Shown: one piece after another, positions 42,046 through 51,191 of the stretch | Layout of the letters: each line of letters starts with the position of its first letter | How positions within the stretch are numbered: the first letter of the stretch is position 1 | NCBI RefSeq assembly: GCF_028728065.1 | Contig: NZ_CP117812.1 | Coordinates: 248,001 to 312,000 of the forward strand | DNA length: 64,000 nt | Direction: 5' to 3' | Source: Lentisphaera profundi | Lineage (GTDB): Bacteria; Verrucomicrobiota; Lentisphaeria; Lentisphaerales; Lentisphaeraceae | Notes under the pieces: model-generated | Databases searched by the model: none | Told to the model about the DNA's origin: nothing | What the model saw: only the letters and a program-made list of their open reading frames with translations | Position numbers and translations under genes: made by a program

Positions 42046-43842
42046 CTATTCCCATTCAATAGTGCCAGGAGGCTTATTGGTGACATCATAGAAGATGCCA
42101 TCAAAATCTGCTTTTTTGCGAATTTCGCTAATCATCTCTTGGAGTTGATTTTGCGGAATGCGCGAGAAGCTAGCGGTCATTGCTTCAGTGGAGTTAATGG
42201 GGCGAAGTACTAAAGATTCACCACCCTTATTACGTCCAACTGGAATGAGCGCAACAGGCATTTGCCAAATGCTTTCATAAAGACCTTTCTCGAAAAGGTA
42301 ATCAGTCACGACTTGATCGGCTTCACGTAGGCGATCAAGACGGTCTTTACTCGTATCACATTTCTTAAGAAGGATATCGCCAGACCAATCATCGCCACCG
42401 ACGTTATAAATAACGCGGTTGACTTCTGGAAAGCGGTTAGTAAGTGACGTCGAGATTTCTTCGAGCACTTCCCAATCAGCTTCGCCAGTGATAACACAGG
42501 GGTGAGCATAAGTTCTAGCGTCGCCTTGGACACCAACACTTTTCACCGGAAGGATGCGGCCAGTAACATTAAATTTCTCAAGGAAAGTATTGATGCGTGC
42601 TTCAGCAGCTGAGTAATCATCAGTTTCTTCAGTATCAGAACAGAGGATACGTACACCTAGGCCAGGACCAGGGAAGGGGTGACGCCATACGAGTTTGTGA
42701 GGAAGACCAAGCAGTTCGCCGAGTTCGCGAACTTCATCTTTATAAAGTTCAGCAAGTGGCTCAATAACTTTACCCTGATTAATGAGTTCTTGGATACGGT
42801 CAACACGATTGTGGTGAGTTTTGATGAGGTGAGAGTTTTCAGTTCCACCAGATTCAATTGTATCAGGATAAATTGTGCCTTGGCCAAGGAGCCAGGTATC
42901 GTCAACTAAATGAGATTCTTCGACAGCTTCACATTTCACATCGAGGAAAGTATCACCAATGATGATACGTTTAGCTTGTGGCTCACTTACGCCGGCAAGA
43001 TTTTTGAGGAAAGTTTCACCAGCATCAACAACGTGGAAATTTTCGAAACCAGCAAGTTTGAGTTCTTCTTTAACCCAAGCGGATTCATCTTTACGCATGA
43101 GGCCATTATCGACATGAAGGCCATACACGTTTTCATCGCCTAAAGCTTTGTTGAGAAGTGCAAATGCGACATTTGAGTCGACGCCACCACTTACGAGTAA
43201 GAAAACTTTTTTACCAGCAAATTCGTGACGGATATTATCGATACTCGCTTGCATGAAGGCTTTGATATCCCAATCGAAAGTACATCCACATTCTTTGAGA
43301 AAGTTTTTCATGAGGGCAAGGCCGCTCTTGGAGTGGGTAACTTCTGGGTGAAATTGGAGGCCGAAAATTTTCTTTTCAAGATTTTGTACAGAGGCCACAG
43401 GACAGTCAGGAGTGGAGGCCGTGATTTCGAAACCATCAGGGATTTGTGCCACAGAGTCGCCGTGACTCATCCACATGACTTCGGAATCGCTAAGACCCTT
43501 ATAGAGTGGTGAGTCAAAAGATTTTGCAACGCGTGCAATTCCGTATTCTTTGACGGTTCCGGGTTTTACTTCTCCGCCTAAAATATGGCAGATGAGTTGA
43601 TGACCGTAGCAAATACCTAAGATTGGGCCATTGAAATTGAGTATGTCCTTGTTGAAAGAAGGAGATTTTGCTGCATAAACACTTGAAGGGCCACCAGAAA
43701 AAATGAGACCCTTATAAGAACTTAGTGTACTGAGTTCTGCAGTAGGGGAAACGATTTCTGAGTAAACACCCATTCGACGAACGCGGTTGGCGATTAAGTG
43801 GGCATATTGTCCACCAAAATCCAAGACACCGATTTTATCCAT
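42046..43842 (-). CDS. guaA: GMP synthase (glutamine-hydrolysing)
   Basis: A 598-residue enzyme that aminates XMP to GMP. The class I glutaminase domain (about 1-190) has the nucleophile in LGICYGHQ and the His-Glu pair in LQFHPEVTHS. The ATP pyrophosphatase domain has the P-loop LLVSGGVDSN. The C-terminal dimerisation domain ends LVLRPINSTEAMTASFSRIP and PPGTIEWE. It is about 70 residues longer than E. coli GuaA, mostly through extra sequence in the C-terminal part around DDWSGDILLKKCDTSKDR. It is a single gene; guaB is not in the window. Confidence 0.95.
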   Translation of the reverse strand: MDKIGVLDFGGQYAHLIANRVRRMGVYSEIVSPTAELSTLSSYKGLIFSGGPSSVYAAKSPSFNKDILNFNGPILGICYGHQLICHILGGEVKPGTVKEYGIARVAKSFDSPLYKGLSDSEVMWMSHGDSVAQIPDGFEITASTPDCPVASVQNLEKKIFGLQFHPEVTHSKSGLALMKNFLKECGCTFDWDIKAFMQASIDNIRHEFAGKKVFLLVSGGVDSNVAFALLNKALGDENVYGLHVDNGLMRKDESAWVKEELKLAGFENFHVVDAGETFLKNLAGVSEPQAKRIIIGDTFLDVKCEAVEESHLVDDTWLLGQGTIYPDTIESGGTENSHLIKTHHNRVDRIQELINQGKVIEPLAELYKDEVRELGELLGLPHKLVWRHPFPGPGLGVRILCSDTEETDDYSAAEARINTFLEKFNVTGRILPVKSVGVQGDARTYAHPCVITGEADWEVLEEISTSLTNRFPEVNRVIYNVGGDDWSGDILLKKCDTSKDRLDRLREADQVVTDYLFEKGLYESIWQMPVALIPVGRNKGGESLVLRPINSTEAMTASFSRIPQNQLQEMISEIRKKADFDGIFYDVTNKPPGTIEWE

Positions 43843-43949
43843 TGTCGTTGTTCCAGAAGTTAAAATTAAGAAAGTGTGGAAAGTAACGCGCGTGCATCTA
43901 AATACAAGTTATTTATAGCGAGGATTGGAAGCCTAGTGCTTGAGATTTT

Positions 43950-44945
43950 TTAAAGAGTGATTTCTTGCTGGCTGAGGCAGTGTATGCCACCGCCTTCGAT
44001 GACGAAAAGGCGACAATCAATGGGGATAATTTTTTTATCTGGGAAGCATTGTTGAAGAATTTCCTGTGCCTCTAAATCCTTGCGGGTCTGTCCAAATTCA
44101 GGTATGAAAACTGCTTGATTAGAAATAAGAAAATTGGCGTAAGAGGCGGGGAGGATCTCGCCGTTTAGGTAGATGGGGTCAGGAAGAGGGAGTTCTACGA
44201 TCTCTAGATATTTTTCATGTGCTGATTCGAAATTTTGTAGTTGCTTAAGGTTTTTTTGGAGGGTTTCGAAGTTGGGATTGCGGTCATCACAAGTACAAGT
44301 TAAGACTCCGTCTTCTTTGAAGAAGCGTGTAATATTGTCGATATGACCATCAGTGTCGTCGTTGACGAGTCCGCCCTCTAGCATAATGATTTCGCTGACA
44401 CCAAAATGTTCCTTGATTGCGTCGATGAGTGCTGGTCTTGATTGCGCTGGATTGCGATTTGTATTGTAGATGACGCTCTCGGTGGAGATGGCAAGACCTT
44501 GGCCGTTGACTTCAATAGCTCCACCCTCGAGAATGAAGTCGGGGCTAATGCAATCAATAGCGTTGATTGTCGCAATTTGTTTTGCGATGGCATTATCTTT
44601 TGCGTAGTCCGCAAATTTTCCGCCCCAGGCATTAAAATCCCAATTGATTATGTGAACTTCTTTCTTTGGATTTTTGACAAAGATAGGGCCGAAATCGCGG
44701 CACCAAACATCGTCGGTGGCAAGGTCGATAAGTTCAATATTGTTAAGTGAACCAATATGATGTTTTGCTTGCTCTTGGAAGCTTTTCTCACAAAGAAGTT
44801 TTACCTTGGTGAAATCTGAAATGGCCGAAATGAGTTTAGCGAAATCTTCTAAGATTTGCGGACGCGAATGACTCCATATTTTATCTGAACAGGGCCAAGC
44901 CAAATAAATAGCGGATTGGGGATGCCATTCAGCAGGCATGCTCAT
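43950..44945 (-). CDS. aguA: Agmatine deiminase
   Basis: A 331-residue cytoplasmic enzyme of the guanidino-group-modifying fold that converts agmatine to N-carbamoylputrescine and ammonia. Active-site segments seen are MPAEWHPQSAIYLAWP at the start, DDVWCRDFGPIFV, EGGAIEVNGQG, NDDTDGHIDN with the catalytic His and Asp, and the nucleophile Cys in IEGGGIHCLSQQ at the C-terminus. The start overlaps the aguB stop by four bases. Together they make putrescine from agmatine. No arginine decarboxylase gene is in the window. Confidence 0.92.
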   Translation of the reverse strand: MSMPAEWHPQSAIYLAWPCSDKIWSHSRPQILEDFAKLISAISDFTKVKLLCEKSFQEQAKHHIGSLNNIELIDLATDDVWCRDFGPIFVKNPKKEVHIINWDFNAWGGKFADYAKDNAIAKQIATINAIDCISPDFILEGGAIEVNGQGLAISTESVIYNTNRNPAQSRPALIDAIKEHFGVSEIIMLEGGLVNDDTDGHIDNITRFFKEDGVLTCTCDDRNPNFETLQKNLKQLQNFESAHEKYLEIVELPLPDPIYLNGEILPASYANFLISNQAVFIPEFGQTRKDLEAQEILQQCFPDKKIIPIDCRLFVIEGGGIHCLSQQEITL

Positions 44946-45802
44946 GATTCGATCGTACGTTTGTTTAGATCTGAATAACTATCTATGCGTCGATCGCGTA
45001 AGAAAGGCCAGATTTGGCGATGTTCACGTAGTTTGCTGAGGTCGAGGTCTGCGAAAAGTATTTCTTCTTGGTCATCACTAGCTTGTGCAAGAGTCTGCCC
45101 GTAAAAGTCGGAGATGAATGAATGTCCCCAAAATTCGATGGGATCTTCAATGCCGACGCGATTCACGGCTGCATAGTAACATGAGTTGGCGACCGCTTGG
45201 CCGAGTTGGACTTGGGTCCAGGCGTGTTGTTGGGCTCGGCCGAGTTCGGTTTTTTCGTCGGGAAGCCAGCCAATAGCAGTGGGGACAAGGATGATTTCGG
45301 CACCAGCGAGACAGGCCAAGCGTGAGCTTTCGGGAAACCATTGATCCCAGCAGATAATGACGGAAATTTTTCCAAATTTAGTCTCGAAAACAGGGACGCC
45401 AAGATCGCCGGGGCTGAAGTAGAATTTTTCTTCGAAATAGGGGTCTTGAGGAATGTGCATCTTGCGATATTTTCCTAAGTAGCTACCATCGGCATCAATC
45501 ACGACGGCGCTATTGTAGTAAACTCCATTTAAGGCCTCTTCAAAAAATGAAAGTGCGAGGACGCAGTTAAATTCTTTGGCGATTATTTGGTAATCTGCAA
45601 GTAAGCTTTTATCAATTTTTTGAGCGTATTGAAAATTATCTGTGTTTTGTTCACGACAAAAGTAGTTGCTAAGGAAAAGCTCTTGGCTGCAAATGATATT
45701 GGCACCTTGTTTTACGGCATTCGCAATAAGTTCGAGGTGTTGAGTTTTATTGGCTTCTGGGGAACCATAGTCACGGCTTTGGAGGAGGGCTAATTTTGGC
45801 AT
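44942..45802 (-). CDS. aguB: N-carbamoylputrescine amidohydrolase
   Basis: A 286-residue nitrilase-superfamily enzyme that hydrolyses N-carbamoylputrescine to putrescine, CO2 and ammonia. The Glu-Lys-Cys triad is in CSQELFLSNYF, YRKMHIPQDPYFEEK and VIICWDQWFPE. The later segment SFISDFYGQTLAQASDD is usual for this subgroup. It is cotranscribed with aguA and with an unknown gene 11 bases upstream. Confidence 0.92.
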   Translation of the reverse strand: MPKLALLQSRDYGSPEANKTQHLELIANAVKQGANIICSQELFLSNYFCREQNTDNFQYAQKIDKSLLADYQIIAKEFNCVLALSFFEEALNGVYYNSAVVIDADGSYLGKYRKMHIPQDPYFEEKFYFSPGDLGVPVFETKFGKISVIICWDQWFPESSRLACLAGAEIILVPTAIGWLPDEKTELGRAQQHAWTQVQLGQAVANSCYYAAVNRVGIEDPIEFWGHSFISDFYGQTLAQASDDQEEILFADLDLSKLREHRQIWPFLRDRRIDSYSDLNKRTIES

Positions 45803-45813
45803 ATTGAGGGTTC

Positions 45814-46350
45814 CTAGCAGCGGATTTTGGGGCCGGTTTCGATATCGATTTTTTCTTTGTCACGGACTCTGTTGTGGAGGTCACAAGATAGTTCTTTTGA
45901 AGGAATGAAAAAACAGCCCTCAATATTTCCTTCGAACTCGTAGGGCTGAGTCGTGCAGTGGATTTCATCGCCTTCGATTATTAAGTACGCAGAGTTATCG
46001 AAGTCGGGTTCACTAGTGTTGCTAGCTTCTGCCGAACTAAGGTCTTTGATAGAAGCTTCCGAGAGTGGAGTACATGAGCTGATTTCTGCGTATTTTTCAA
46101 AGGTTTTCATGGCGTCTGATTGACTGCTGAGTATAGTGATAAAATCGGCGCAGTAAGTCGGCATGAGCTGTGAAGGCATTTGTCCACTACTGATATCTGA
46201 CCAAGTGTAGCGATCAAAGCCAATAATGACTTGTTCGAGACTTGTTTTGTTTAGCTCATCGGCAAAGCCTTGGAGCTCTTTAGTTTTGAGTTTCCAAAGG
46301 ATAATGTGTGGAGCGTAAAAATTCTGAATTTGTTGGTCTTGAAGTATCAT
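45814..46350 (-). CDS. Protein of unknown function upstream of aguB
   Basis: A 178-residue product without signal peptide or membrane helix. The first 90 residues look like a compact alpha/beta domain (IILWKLKTKELQGFADELN, VIIGFDRYTW). The remainder is acidic and Ser-rich, then YLIIEGDEIHCTTQPYEFEG, split as YLIIEGDEIHC and YEFEG. Six Cys residues, several near the C-terminus, could bind metal, though no classical motif is formed. It lies 11 bases before aguB in the same direction, so it is probably the first gene of that operon. I do not recognise a family. Confidence 0.6.
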   Translation of the reverse strand: MILQDQQIQNFYAPHIILWKLKTKELQGFADELNKTSLEQVIIGFDRYTWSDISSGQMPSQLMPTYCADFITILSSQSDAMKTFEKYAEISSCTPLSEASIKDLSSAEASNTSEPDFDNSAYLIIEGDEIHCTTQPYEFEGNIEGCFFIPSKELSCDLHNRVRDKEKIDIETGPKIRC

Positions 46351-46408
46351 GTCGAAAAAGATTAAAGTTACTTTTAAAAAGAGTTTGCCTTACATAGTAT
46401 AGGGGTTT

Positions 46409-46436
46409 GCAAAAAAGTCCTTTTAGATTAACTTAA
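46409..46436 (+). promoter_or_regulatory. Candidate nusA promoter
   Basis: TTGCAA is followed after 16 bases by TAACTT, within the divergent spacer before nusA. It lies upstream of a terminator-like hairpin. The match is moderate and other promoters are possible. Confidence 0.35.
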
Positions 46437-46464
46437 TCACTAGTTTTTTAAACCTGTATTACGC

Positions 46465-46490
46465 AAGGGGGGTTTCTTAACCCCCTTTTT
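46465..46490 (+). terminator. Terminator-like hairpin in the nusA leader
   Basis: A GGGGGTT/AACCCCC stem with a four-base loop is followed by TTTTT. There is no plus-strand gene before it, since the upstream gene is divergent, so it stands in the 5' leader of nusA, 41 bases before the ATG. It may act as an attenuator responsive to NusA itself. Confidence 0.7.
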
Positions 46491-46531
46491 GTATGCTTAG
46501 ATTTTAATATATTGAATGTTAGGAATGGAAT

Positions 46532-47773
46532 ATGAATAGTGAACTTGTTGCAATGGTTGAATACCTGGAGCAGGAAAAAGCCATCGATAAGGCGATACTT
46601 TTTGACCTCATTGAAGATGCAATGGCATCAGTCTACGAAAAAGAGGTTGATGAAGAATCAGAAATCAAGGTTACAATCAATCGCCGTACAGGTGATGTGA
46701 CGATTATTGCAGATGTTACTGTAGTTGACGAAGTTCTTGATAAGCGTAATGAGATTGATTTAGCCGCTGCACAAAAAGAGTACGGCGAAGAAGTCGCACT
46801 TGACGATGTTGTGAAGTGGACACTTCAGCCAGATCAAATGAGTCGTATTGCTGCTCAGAACACGCGTCAGGCAATTATGCAACGTCTTAGAACTTTTGAG
46901 AAAGAGCGCGTTGTTGAAGAGTATACTGACATGGTTGGTGAGCTTATTTCTGGTACAGTGCGTCACTTCGAGAAAAATGAATTGATTGTTGATTTCGGTC
47001 GTGCTCAGGGTAGCCTAGGTAAAATGGATCGCGTACCTCGTGAGCGTTTTGATAACGGTGATCACATTACTGCACTCCTTAAAGAAATTGACCCACGCAA
47101 GAGTGGTCCAAGTATCGTTCTTTCAAGAACTGATGCTAAGCTCGTAACGAAGCTTTTTGAGCGTGAAGTCACCGAGATTACTAATGGCCTTGTAGAAATT
47201 AAAGGCGTGGCACGTAAAGCTGGTTTCCGTACAAAGATTGCTGTAGCATCTGATTCATTAGATCCTGTAGGTGCTTGTATTGGTCTTCGTGGTTCACGTG
47301 TAAAAACAATTTGCCAAGAGCTCAATAACGAGAAACTCGATATTATTGGTTATAGCGAAGATGTAGAACAGTACGTTCGCGAAGCTTTTAAGCCGAATCC
47401 AATTGAAGAAGTTGATATCGATGACGATGGTCGCTTGATCAAGCTTATGGTTACAGAAGAATCTTACAGATCGATTGTTGGTCGTGATGGTGAAAATATC
47501 CGTCTCACTGAAGAATTGATGGATTGGGATATTGAAGTAGAGAAGCATGTCTACAACACAGAAATCACTTTCGATGAACATGTTCAAGAAGCTTTTCAAA
47601 CAATGATGAAGCTTCCAAATATGACTGAATTTCAAGCACGAACAATGATTGATGCGGGTTATCTTTCACTAGAAGGTGTATCTGAAGCTTCAGCAGATGA
47701 CTTGGTAGAAGTAGGAATTAGCGCTGACCAAGCCACTGAAATTATAGAATACGCTAAATCAAGACTCCAATAG
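46532..47773 (+). CDS. nusA: Transcription termination/antitermination factor NusA
   Basis: A 413-residue protein that binds RNA polymerase and modulates pausing and termination. The N-terminal polymerase-binding domain is at about 1-125 (LFDLIEDAMASVYEKE). An S1 domain follows at about 130-200 (GELISGTVRHFEKNELIVDFG), then KH domains (VGACIGLRGSRVKTICQELN; IVGRDGENIRLTEELMDWDI). A C-terminal acidic helix-hairpin-helix repeat is at about 360-413 (LSLEGVSEASADDLVEVGIS). AGGAATGGAAT precedes the ATG. infB follows 14 bases later. rimP, usually first in this operon, is missing. Confidence 0.95.
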   Translation: MNSELVAMVEYLEQEKAIDKAILFDLIEDAMASVYEKEVDEESEIKVTINRRTGDVTIIADVTVVDEVLDKRNEIDLAAAQKEYGEEVALDDVVKWTLQPDQMSRIAAQNTRQAIMQRLRTFEKERVVEEYTDMVGELISGTVRHFEKNELIVDFGRAQGSLGKMDRVPRERFDNGDHITALLKEIDPRKSGPSIVLSRTDAKLVTKLFEREVTEITNGLVEIKGVARKAGFRTKIAVASDSLDPVGACIGLRGSRVKTICQELNNEKLDIIGYSEDVEQYVREAFKPNPIEEVDIDDDGRLIKLMVTEESYRSIVGRDGENIRLTEELMDWDIEVEKHVYNTEITFDEHVQEAFQTMMKLPNMTEFQARTMIDAGYLSLEGVSEASADDLVEVGISADQATEIIEYAKSRLQ

Positions 47774-47787
47774 GAGATTAAATAATT

Positions 47788-49842
47788 ATGGCAAATCAAA
47801 GACAAAGACCTCAAGGCGGTCGTCCTGGCGGCGGTCGTGGTAAAGGTAGCCCCCGTAAGAAGGGTGGCAGAATTACACTTAAGCAGACAGAAGTAATTTT
47901 AGACAAAAAATGTGTTTTGGCAATCGCTCGTCGTTTGCACTTGGCACCTGAAGGCGTTTTAGCCTTTCTTGGTGAGCAGGGTTTTGATGACCTCACTTTA
48001 GAGTCAATCCTCGAAGATGATTACATCGAAATTGTAGAAGAGCACAAAGATGAGATGGAGCCACGTGATCCGAAAGAGATTCACATGAAGCCTCCATTCA
48101 TCGTAAAAGACGTTGCAGAAGCCATTGGTGAAAAGCCAAACGTGGTAGTAAGCGAACTCATGAAAATGCGTGTTTTTGCTTCTATTACACAATCTATTGC
48201 AGCAGACAAATGTGAAGCTTTACTTAAATCACGTGGATTAAAGCTCGTTGCAGAAAAGAGAGAGAAGCAACAAGAGGCTAAGCCTGTTGTTAAGCTTTTG
48301 GATCCTGAGCAACCTGAAGACAAAGAAGAAGATCGCTTAGCACGTCCGCCAATTGTTGCTATCATGGGTCACGTTGATCACGGTAAAACATCTTTGCTTG
48401 ATGCACTTAGAAATACAAACGTTGTAGCTAGTGAAGCCGGTGCGATCACTCAGCATACAGGTGCAAGTATGGTCGAGCGCAAAGGCATGAAAGTTACTTT
48501 TCTCGATACACCTGGTCACTCGGCCTTCTCAGCAATGAGAAAGCGTGGTGCTGATGTAACGGATATTTGTATTTTGCTCGTAGCGGCAGACGATGGCGTT
48601 AATGCTCAGACTAAAGAAGCTTTAAAAATCATTATGGAGTCAGGCCGTCCGATGATCATTGCGATCAATAAAATGGACTTGCCTACTGCCAACCCAGAAC
48701 GCGTTTTTACTGAGTTACAAAACCTCGGTATTCTTACAGAAGAATGGGGTGGTGATTATGGCGTAGTTAAGATTTCTGCAAAAACTGGTGATGGCCTCGA
48801 TGAATTAATCGAGCGTATTCATTTAGAATCAGAAGTTAATGAGCTTCAAGGCAATCCGAGCTTACCTGGTAGCTTTGTTGTTGTTGAATCCGAGCTAGAG
48901 CAAGGCATGGGTGCAACGGCAAATGTGGTTATCAAAAATGGTACTCTGAAGCCTGGTGATATGGTTCTTTGCGGTGAGTTTTATGGTAAAGTTAAAGCTT
49001 TAGTTGATGGCAAGGGTAAACGTCTCAAAAAGGTTGGACCTTCTGATGCGGTTAAACTTCTTGGTTTAAATGGACCTCCCGAAGTTGGAGCTAAAGGTTT
49101 TACTTGTAAGACTGAGCGTGAAGCGAAAACGTTTGCCGATGAACGCATACATGCAATGCGTCAAGAAAAGCTCGTGAAGCCACGTATTACTTCTTTAGAA
49201 GACTTGCTTAGTCAAGTTAATGAAGAAGAGAAGAAAATTTACAAAGTACTTATCAAATCTGATACGCGCGGTACTGGTGAAGCAATCGAATCTGAATTGA
49301 GAACAATTGAGTCAGAGAAGATTAACCTTGAAGTTATTACCAATGCTGTAGGTTCAATCAGTAATACAGATGTTCAGCAAGCTTCTGCTGCTGGCGCTGA
49401 GATTATTGGTTTCCATTCACGTGTTAATCCTGGTATCAACAAAGTTGCGAAGCAAGCAAAAGTTGAAATCAAGCTTTATTCATTGATCTACGAATTGATT
49501 GACGAAGCTCGTGAAGCGATGACTGGTTTACTTGATAAGACTCACAAAGAGCAAGCCGTTGGTAAAGCAGAGATCCTCCAAGTATTTGTGGCTCACCAAG
49601 GTAAAATTTGTGGTTCAGTAGTTCGTGATGGCAAAGTGAAGCTCAATGCTCACTGTCGTGTACATCGTGGCGAAGATATCATTTATACTGGTACGATCAA
49701 ATCTTTACGTCGTTTCCGTGACAATGTAAAAGAAGTTGCGAATGGTGTAGAATGTGGTGTCCTTCTGGATAACTTCAATGACTTTGAAGTTGGTGATCAA
49801 ATCGAAGTATTTGACTACATAGAAGTTGCTGACACGCTATAA
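47788..49842 (+). CDS. infB: Translation initiation factor IF-2
   Basis: A 684-residue GTPase that places initiator tRNA on the ribosome. The N-terminal part is short and basic (RPQGGRPGGGRGKGSPRKKG), then an IF2_N-like region. The G domain starts near 185 with P-loop GHVDHGKTSLLD, DTPGHSAF, NKMD and SAKTGDGL. Domains II-IV follow, ending FNDFEVGDQIEVFDYIEV. It is much shorter than E. coli IF-2 because the N-terminal extension is small. A terminator follows, so nusA-infB forms a two-gene operon; rbfA and truB are not next to it. Confidence 0.95.
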   Translation: MANQRQRPQGGRPGGGRGKGSPRKKGGRITLKQTEVILDKKCVLAIARRLHLAPEGVLAFLGEQGFDDLTLESILEDDYIEIVEEHKDEMEPRDPKEIHMKPPFIVKDVAEAIGEKPNVVVSELMKMRVFASITQSIAADKCEALLKSRGLKLVAEKREKQQEAKPVVKLLDPEQPEDKEEDRLARPPIVAIMGHVDHGKTSLLDALRNTNVVASEAGAITQHTGASMVERKGMKVTFLDTPGHSAFSAMRKRGADVTDICILLVAADDGVNAQTKEALKIIMESGRPMIIAINKMDLPTANPERVFTELQNLGILTEEWGGDYGVVKISAKTGDGLDELIERIHLESEVNELQGNPSLPGSFVVVESELEQGMGATANVVIKNGTLKPGDMVLCGEFYGKVKALVDGKGKRLKKVGPSDAVKLLGLNGPPEVGAKGFTCKTEREAKTFADERIHAMRQEKLVKPRITSLEDLLSQVNEEEKKIYKVLIKSDTRGTGEAIESELRTIESEKINLEVITNAVGSISNTDVQQASAAGAEIIGFHSRVNPGINKVAKQAKVEIKLYSLIYELIDEAREAMTGLLDKTHKEQAVGKAEILQVFVAHQGKICGSVVRDGKVKLNAHCRVHRGEDIIYTGTIKSLRRFRDNVKEVANGVECGVLLDNFNDFEVGDQIEVFDYIEVADTL

Positions 49843-49850
49843 ATAATTTG

Positions 49851-49877
49851 ACTGCCGCAGTAATGCGGCAGTTTTTA
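49851..49877 (+). terminator. Intrinsic terminator after infB
   Basis: A 9-bp stem ACTGCCGCA/TGCGGCAGT with a four-base loop, followed by a T-run. Confidence 0.9.
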
Positions 49878-49891
49878 TTTAAGGATAGAGA

Positions 49892-50389
49892 ATGAGAGTT
49901 TTAATTTTCACCCTGTTTTTATTGTTGATGTCCTGTTCGACGGATATTCATAATTATGAAGAAATGAAATTGTCTTCGCATATGCAAAATATGTTTCCCG
50001 ATGGAATTAGTAATGTAGATAACGAAAAAGCTGATTTGCGACTATTGCAAGATAAAGCTTTAGCCTTGTATTTCACCTCTAGCAATAACCCTCAATCACC
50101 TGAGTTTGAGCGTTTGCTCAGTGACATGGTAATTAAGTATGATTATCGTTTGGCTGTAGTTGTAGTCAATGTGGGTCCTTCTTATGAAGATTTTTTAGAA
50201 CAGGTTGAAAAGTACGGTTCTGATTTTTTTATCGTATCAGATAAAAGAGCTAAATCTTTAAGATCTGAATACAAAATCATGACTGCGCCAACATTAATAG
50301 TTTTTGGTAGGAATGGGAAATTAATTGATGAAGACGGTGTAGAATCCTTGGTCAATGATTATCCTCGAATTCCAGTCGCATGGGAGTAA
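49892..50389 (+). CDS. Thioredoxin-fold lipoprotein lacking the CXXC motif
   Basis: A 165-residue lipoprotein, lipobox LLMSC with Cys15. The mature part has ALALYFTSSNNPQSPEFERL, where tryparedoxin/thioredoxin-like proteins read 'Y-F-S-A-x-W-C-P-P-C'; here the Cys pair is replaced by Asn/Pro/Gln/Ser. The later segment MTAPTLIVFGRNGKLIDEDG carries the cis-Pro loop and final strand of the fold. It is therefore probably redox-inactive and structural or binding. The 3' end overlaps the frame of the next gene by a few bases before that gene's true start, in line with an operon with the cyclophilins. Confidence 0.65.
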   Translation: MRVLIFTLFLLLMSCSTDIHNYEEMKLSSHMQNMFPDGISNVDNEKADLRLLQDKALALYFTSSNNPQSPEFERLLSDMVIKYDYRLAVVVVNVGPSYEDFLEQVEKYGSDFFIVSDKRAKSLRSEYKIMTAPTLIVFGRNGKLIDEDGVESLVNDYPRIPVAWE

Positions 50390-50391
50390 GT

Positions 50392-51051
50392 ATGAAATAT
50401 ATTAAGATATTGATTTTCTTTAGTTTATTAGTTGCTTGTGGTAGTAATGATAAAAAAACTGAAGCAAAAGAAGAAGTGAGAAGTGATAAAGTTTCTAAGA
50501 AAGCGATCGAAACCTATGCCCATCCAGTAGTCAAGATTAGCACATCAAAAGGTGTCATGATTGCAGAACTTTATGAAGATAAGGCGCCGAATACGGTAGC
50601 AAATTTTGTGAGTTTAGTCGAGAGTGGCTACTATCAAGATATGCATTTTCATCGTGTGATCAAAGGCTTTATGGCTCAGGGAGGTTGTCCCTATTCCCGA
50701 ACTAATGATAAAAGCCGTAAGCGCCCTGGTACTGGTGGACCTGGCTATTCGTTTAACAACGAAACACATCCACAATTACGACATACTCAGAAAGGAATAC
50801 TTTCTATGGCAAATTCAGGCCCGCATACAAATGGCAGTCAATTTTTCATGCTTTTTAAGGAATCAAGTTTTTTGAATGGTAGCTATAATGTTTTTGGTCG
50901 AATTATAGAAGGCTTAGATGTTTTAGATAAGATAGAAGCCATAGGCGCTAAAAAAGATGGCTTGCCATTAAAAGAAAGAGTGACTTTCTCGATTACGCTC
51001 ATTCAGAAAAATGATCATCCCTATAAAGTAATTAAAAATTCAAATAACTGA
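50392..51051 (+). CDS. Cyclophilin-type peptidyl-prolyl isomerase, lipoprotein (1 of 3)
   Basis: A 219-residue lipoprotein with lipobox LLVAC; ATG 50392 is chosen because GGGAG stands five bases before it. A short charged linker is followed by a cyclophilin domain (about 45-215). This has FHRVIKGFMAQGGCP with the catalytic Arg, GILSMANSGPHTNGSQFF and FLNGSYNVFGRIIEGLDVL. It should assist proline isomerisation in the periplasm or at the envelope. A closely similar paralogue begins 128 bases downstream. Confidence 0.9.
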   Translation: MKYIKILIFFSLLVACGSNDKKTEAKEEVRSDKVSKKAIETYAHPVVKISTSKGVMIAELYEDKAPNTVANFVSLVESGYYQDMHFHRVIKGFMAQGGCPYSRTNDKSRKRPGTGGPGYSFNNETHPQLRHTQKGILSMANSGPHTNGSQFFMLFKESSFLNGSYNVFGRIIEGLDVLDKIEAIGAKKDGLPLKERVTFSITLIQKNDHPYKVIKNSNN

Positions 51052-51053
51052 TT

Positions 51054-51191
51054 ATGGCAAATCTGCGAGCTTCCGGAAAAGATTTTTTTAGCGTGTCAGA
51101 TGAAAAATTTAAATACACGATGATGAAGACTGCAGTATTAAATGATCATTTATATAACAGCGTCACAGGGGAGTCGATATGCGCATTATAA
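51054..51191 (+). CDS. Possible small protein between two cyclophilin genes (45 aa)
   Basis: An open frame of 45 codons, starting MANLRASGKDFFSVSDEKF and ending SVTGESICAL, fills the spacer between cyclophilins one and two. It overlaps the start of the second by 13 bases. The ATG lies three bases after the preceding stop, in a context (GATTATGGCAAAT) nearly identical to the start of the third cyclophilin (GATTATGGCCAAT). It may be a coupling leader, a true small protein, or the fused ends left by gene duplication. No family is recognised. Confidence 0.35.
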   Translation: MANLRASGKDFFSVSDEKFKYTMMKTAVLNDHLYNSVTGESICAL

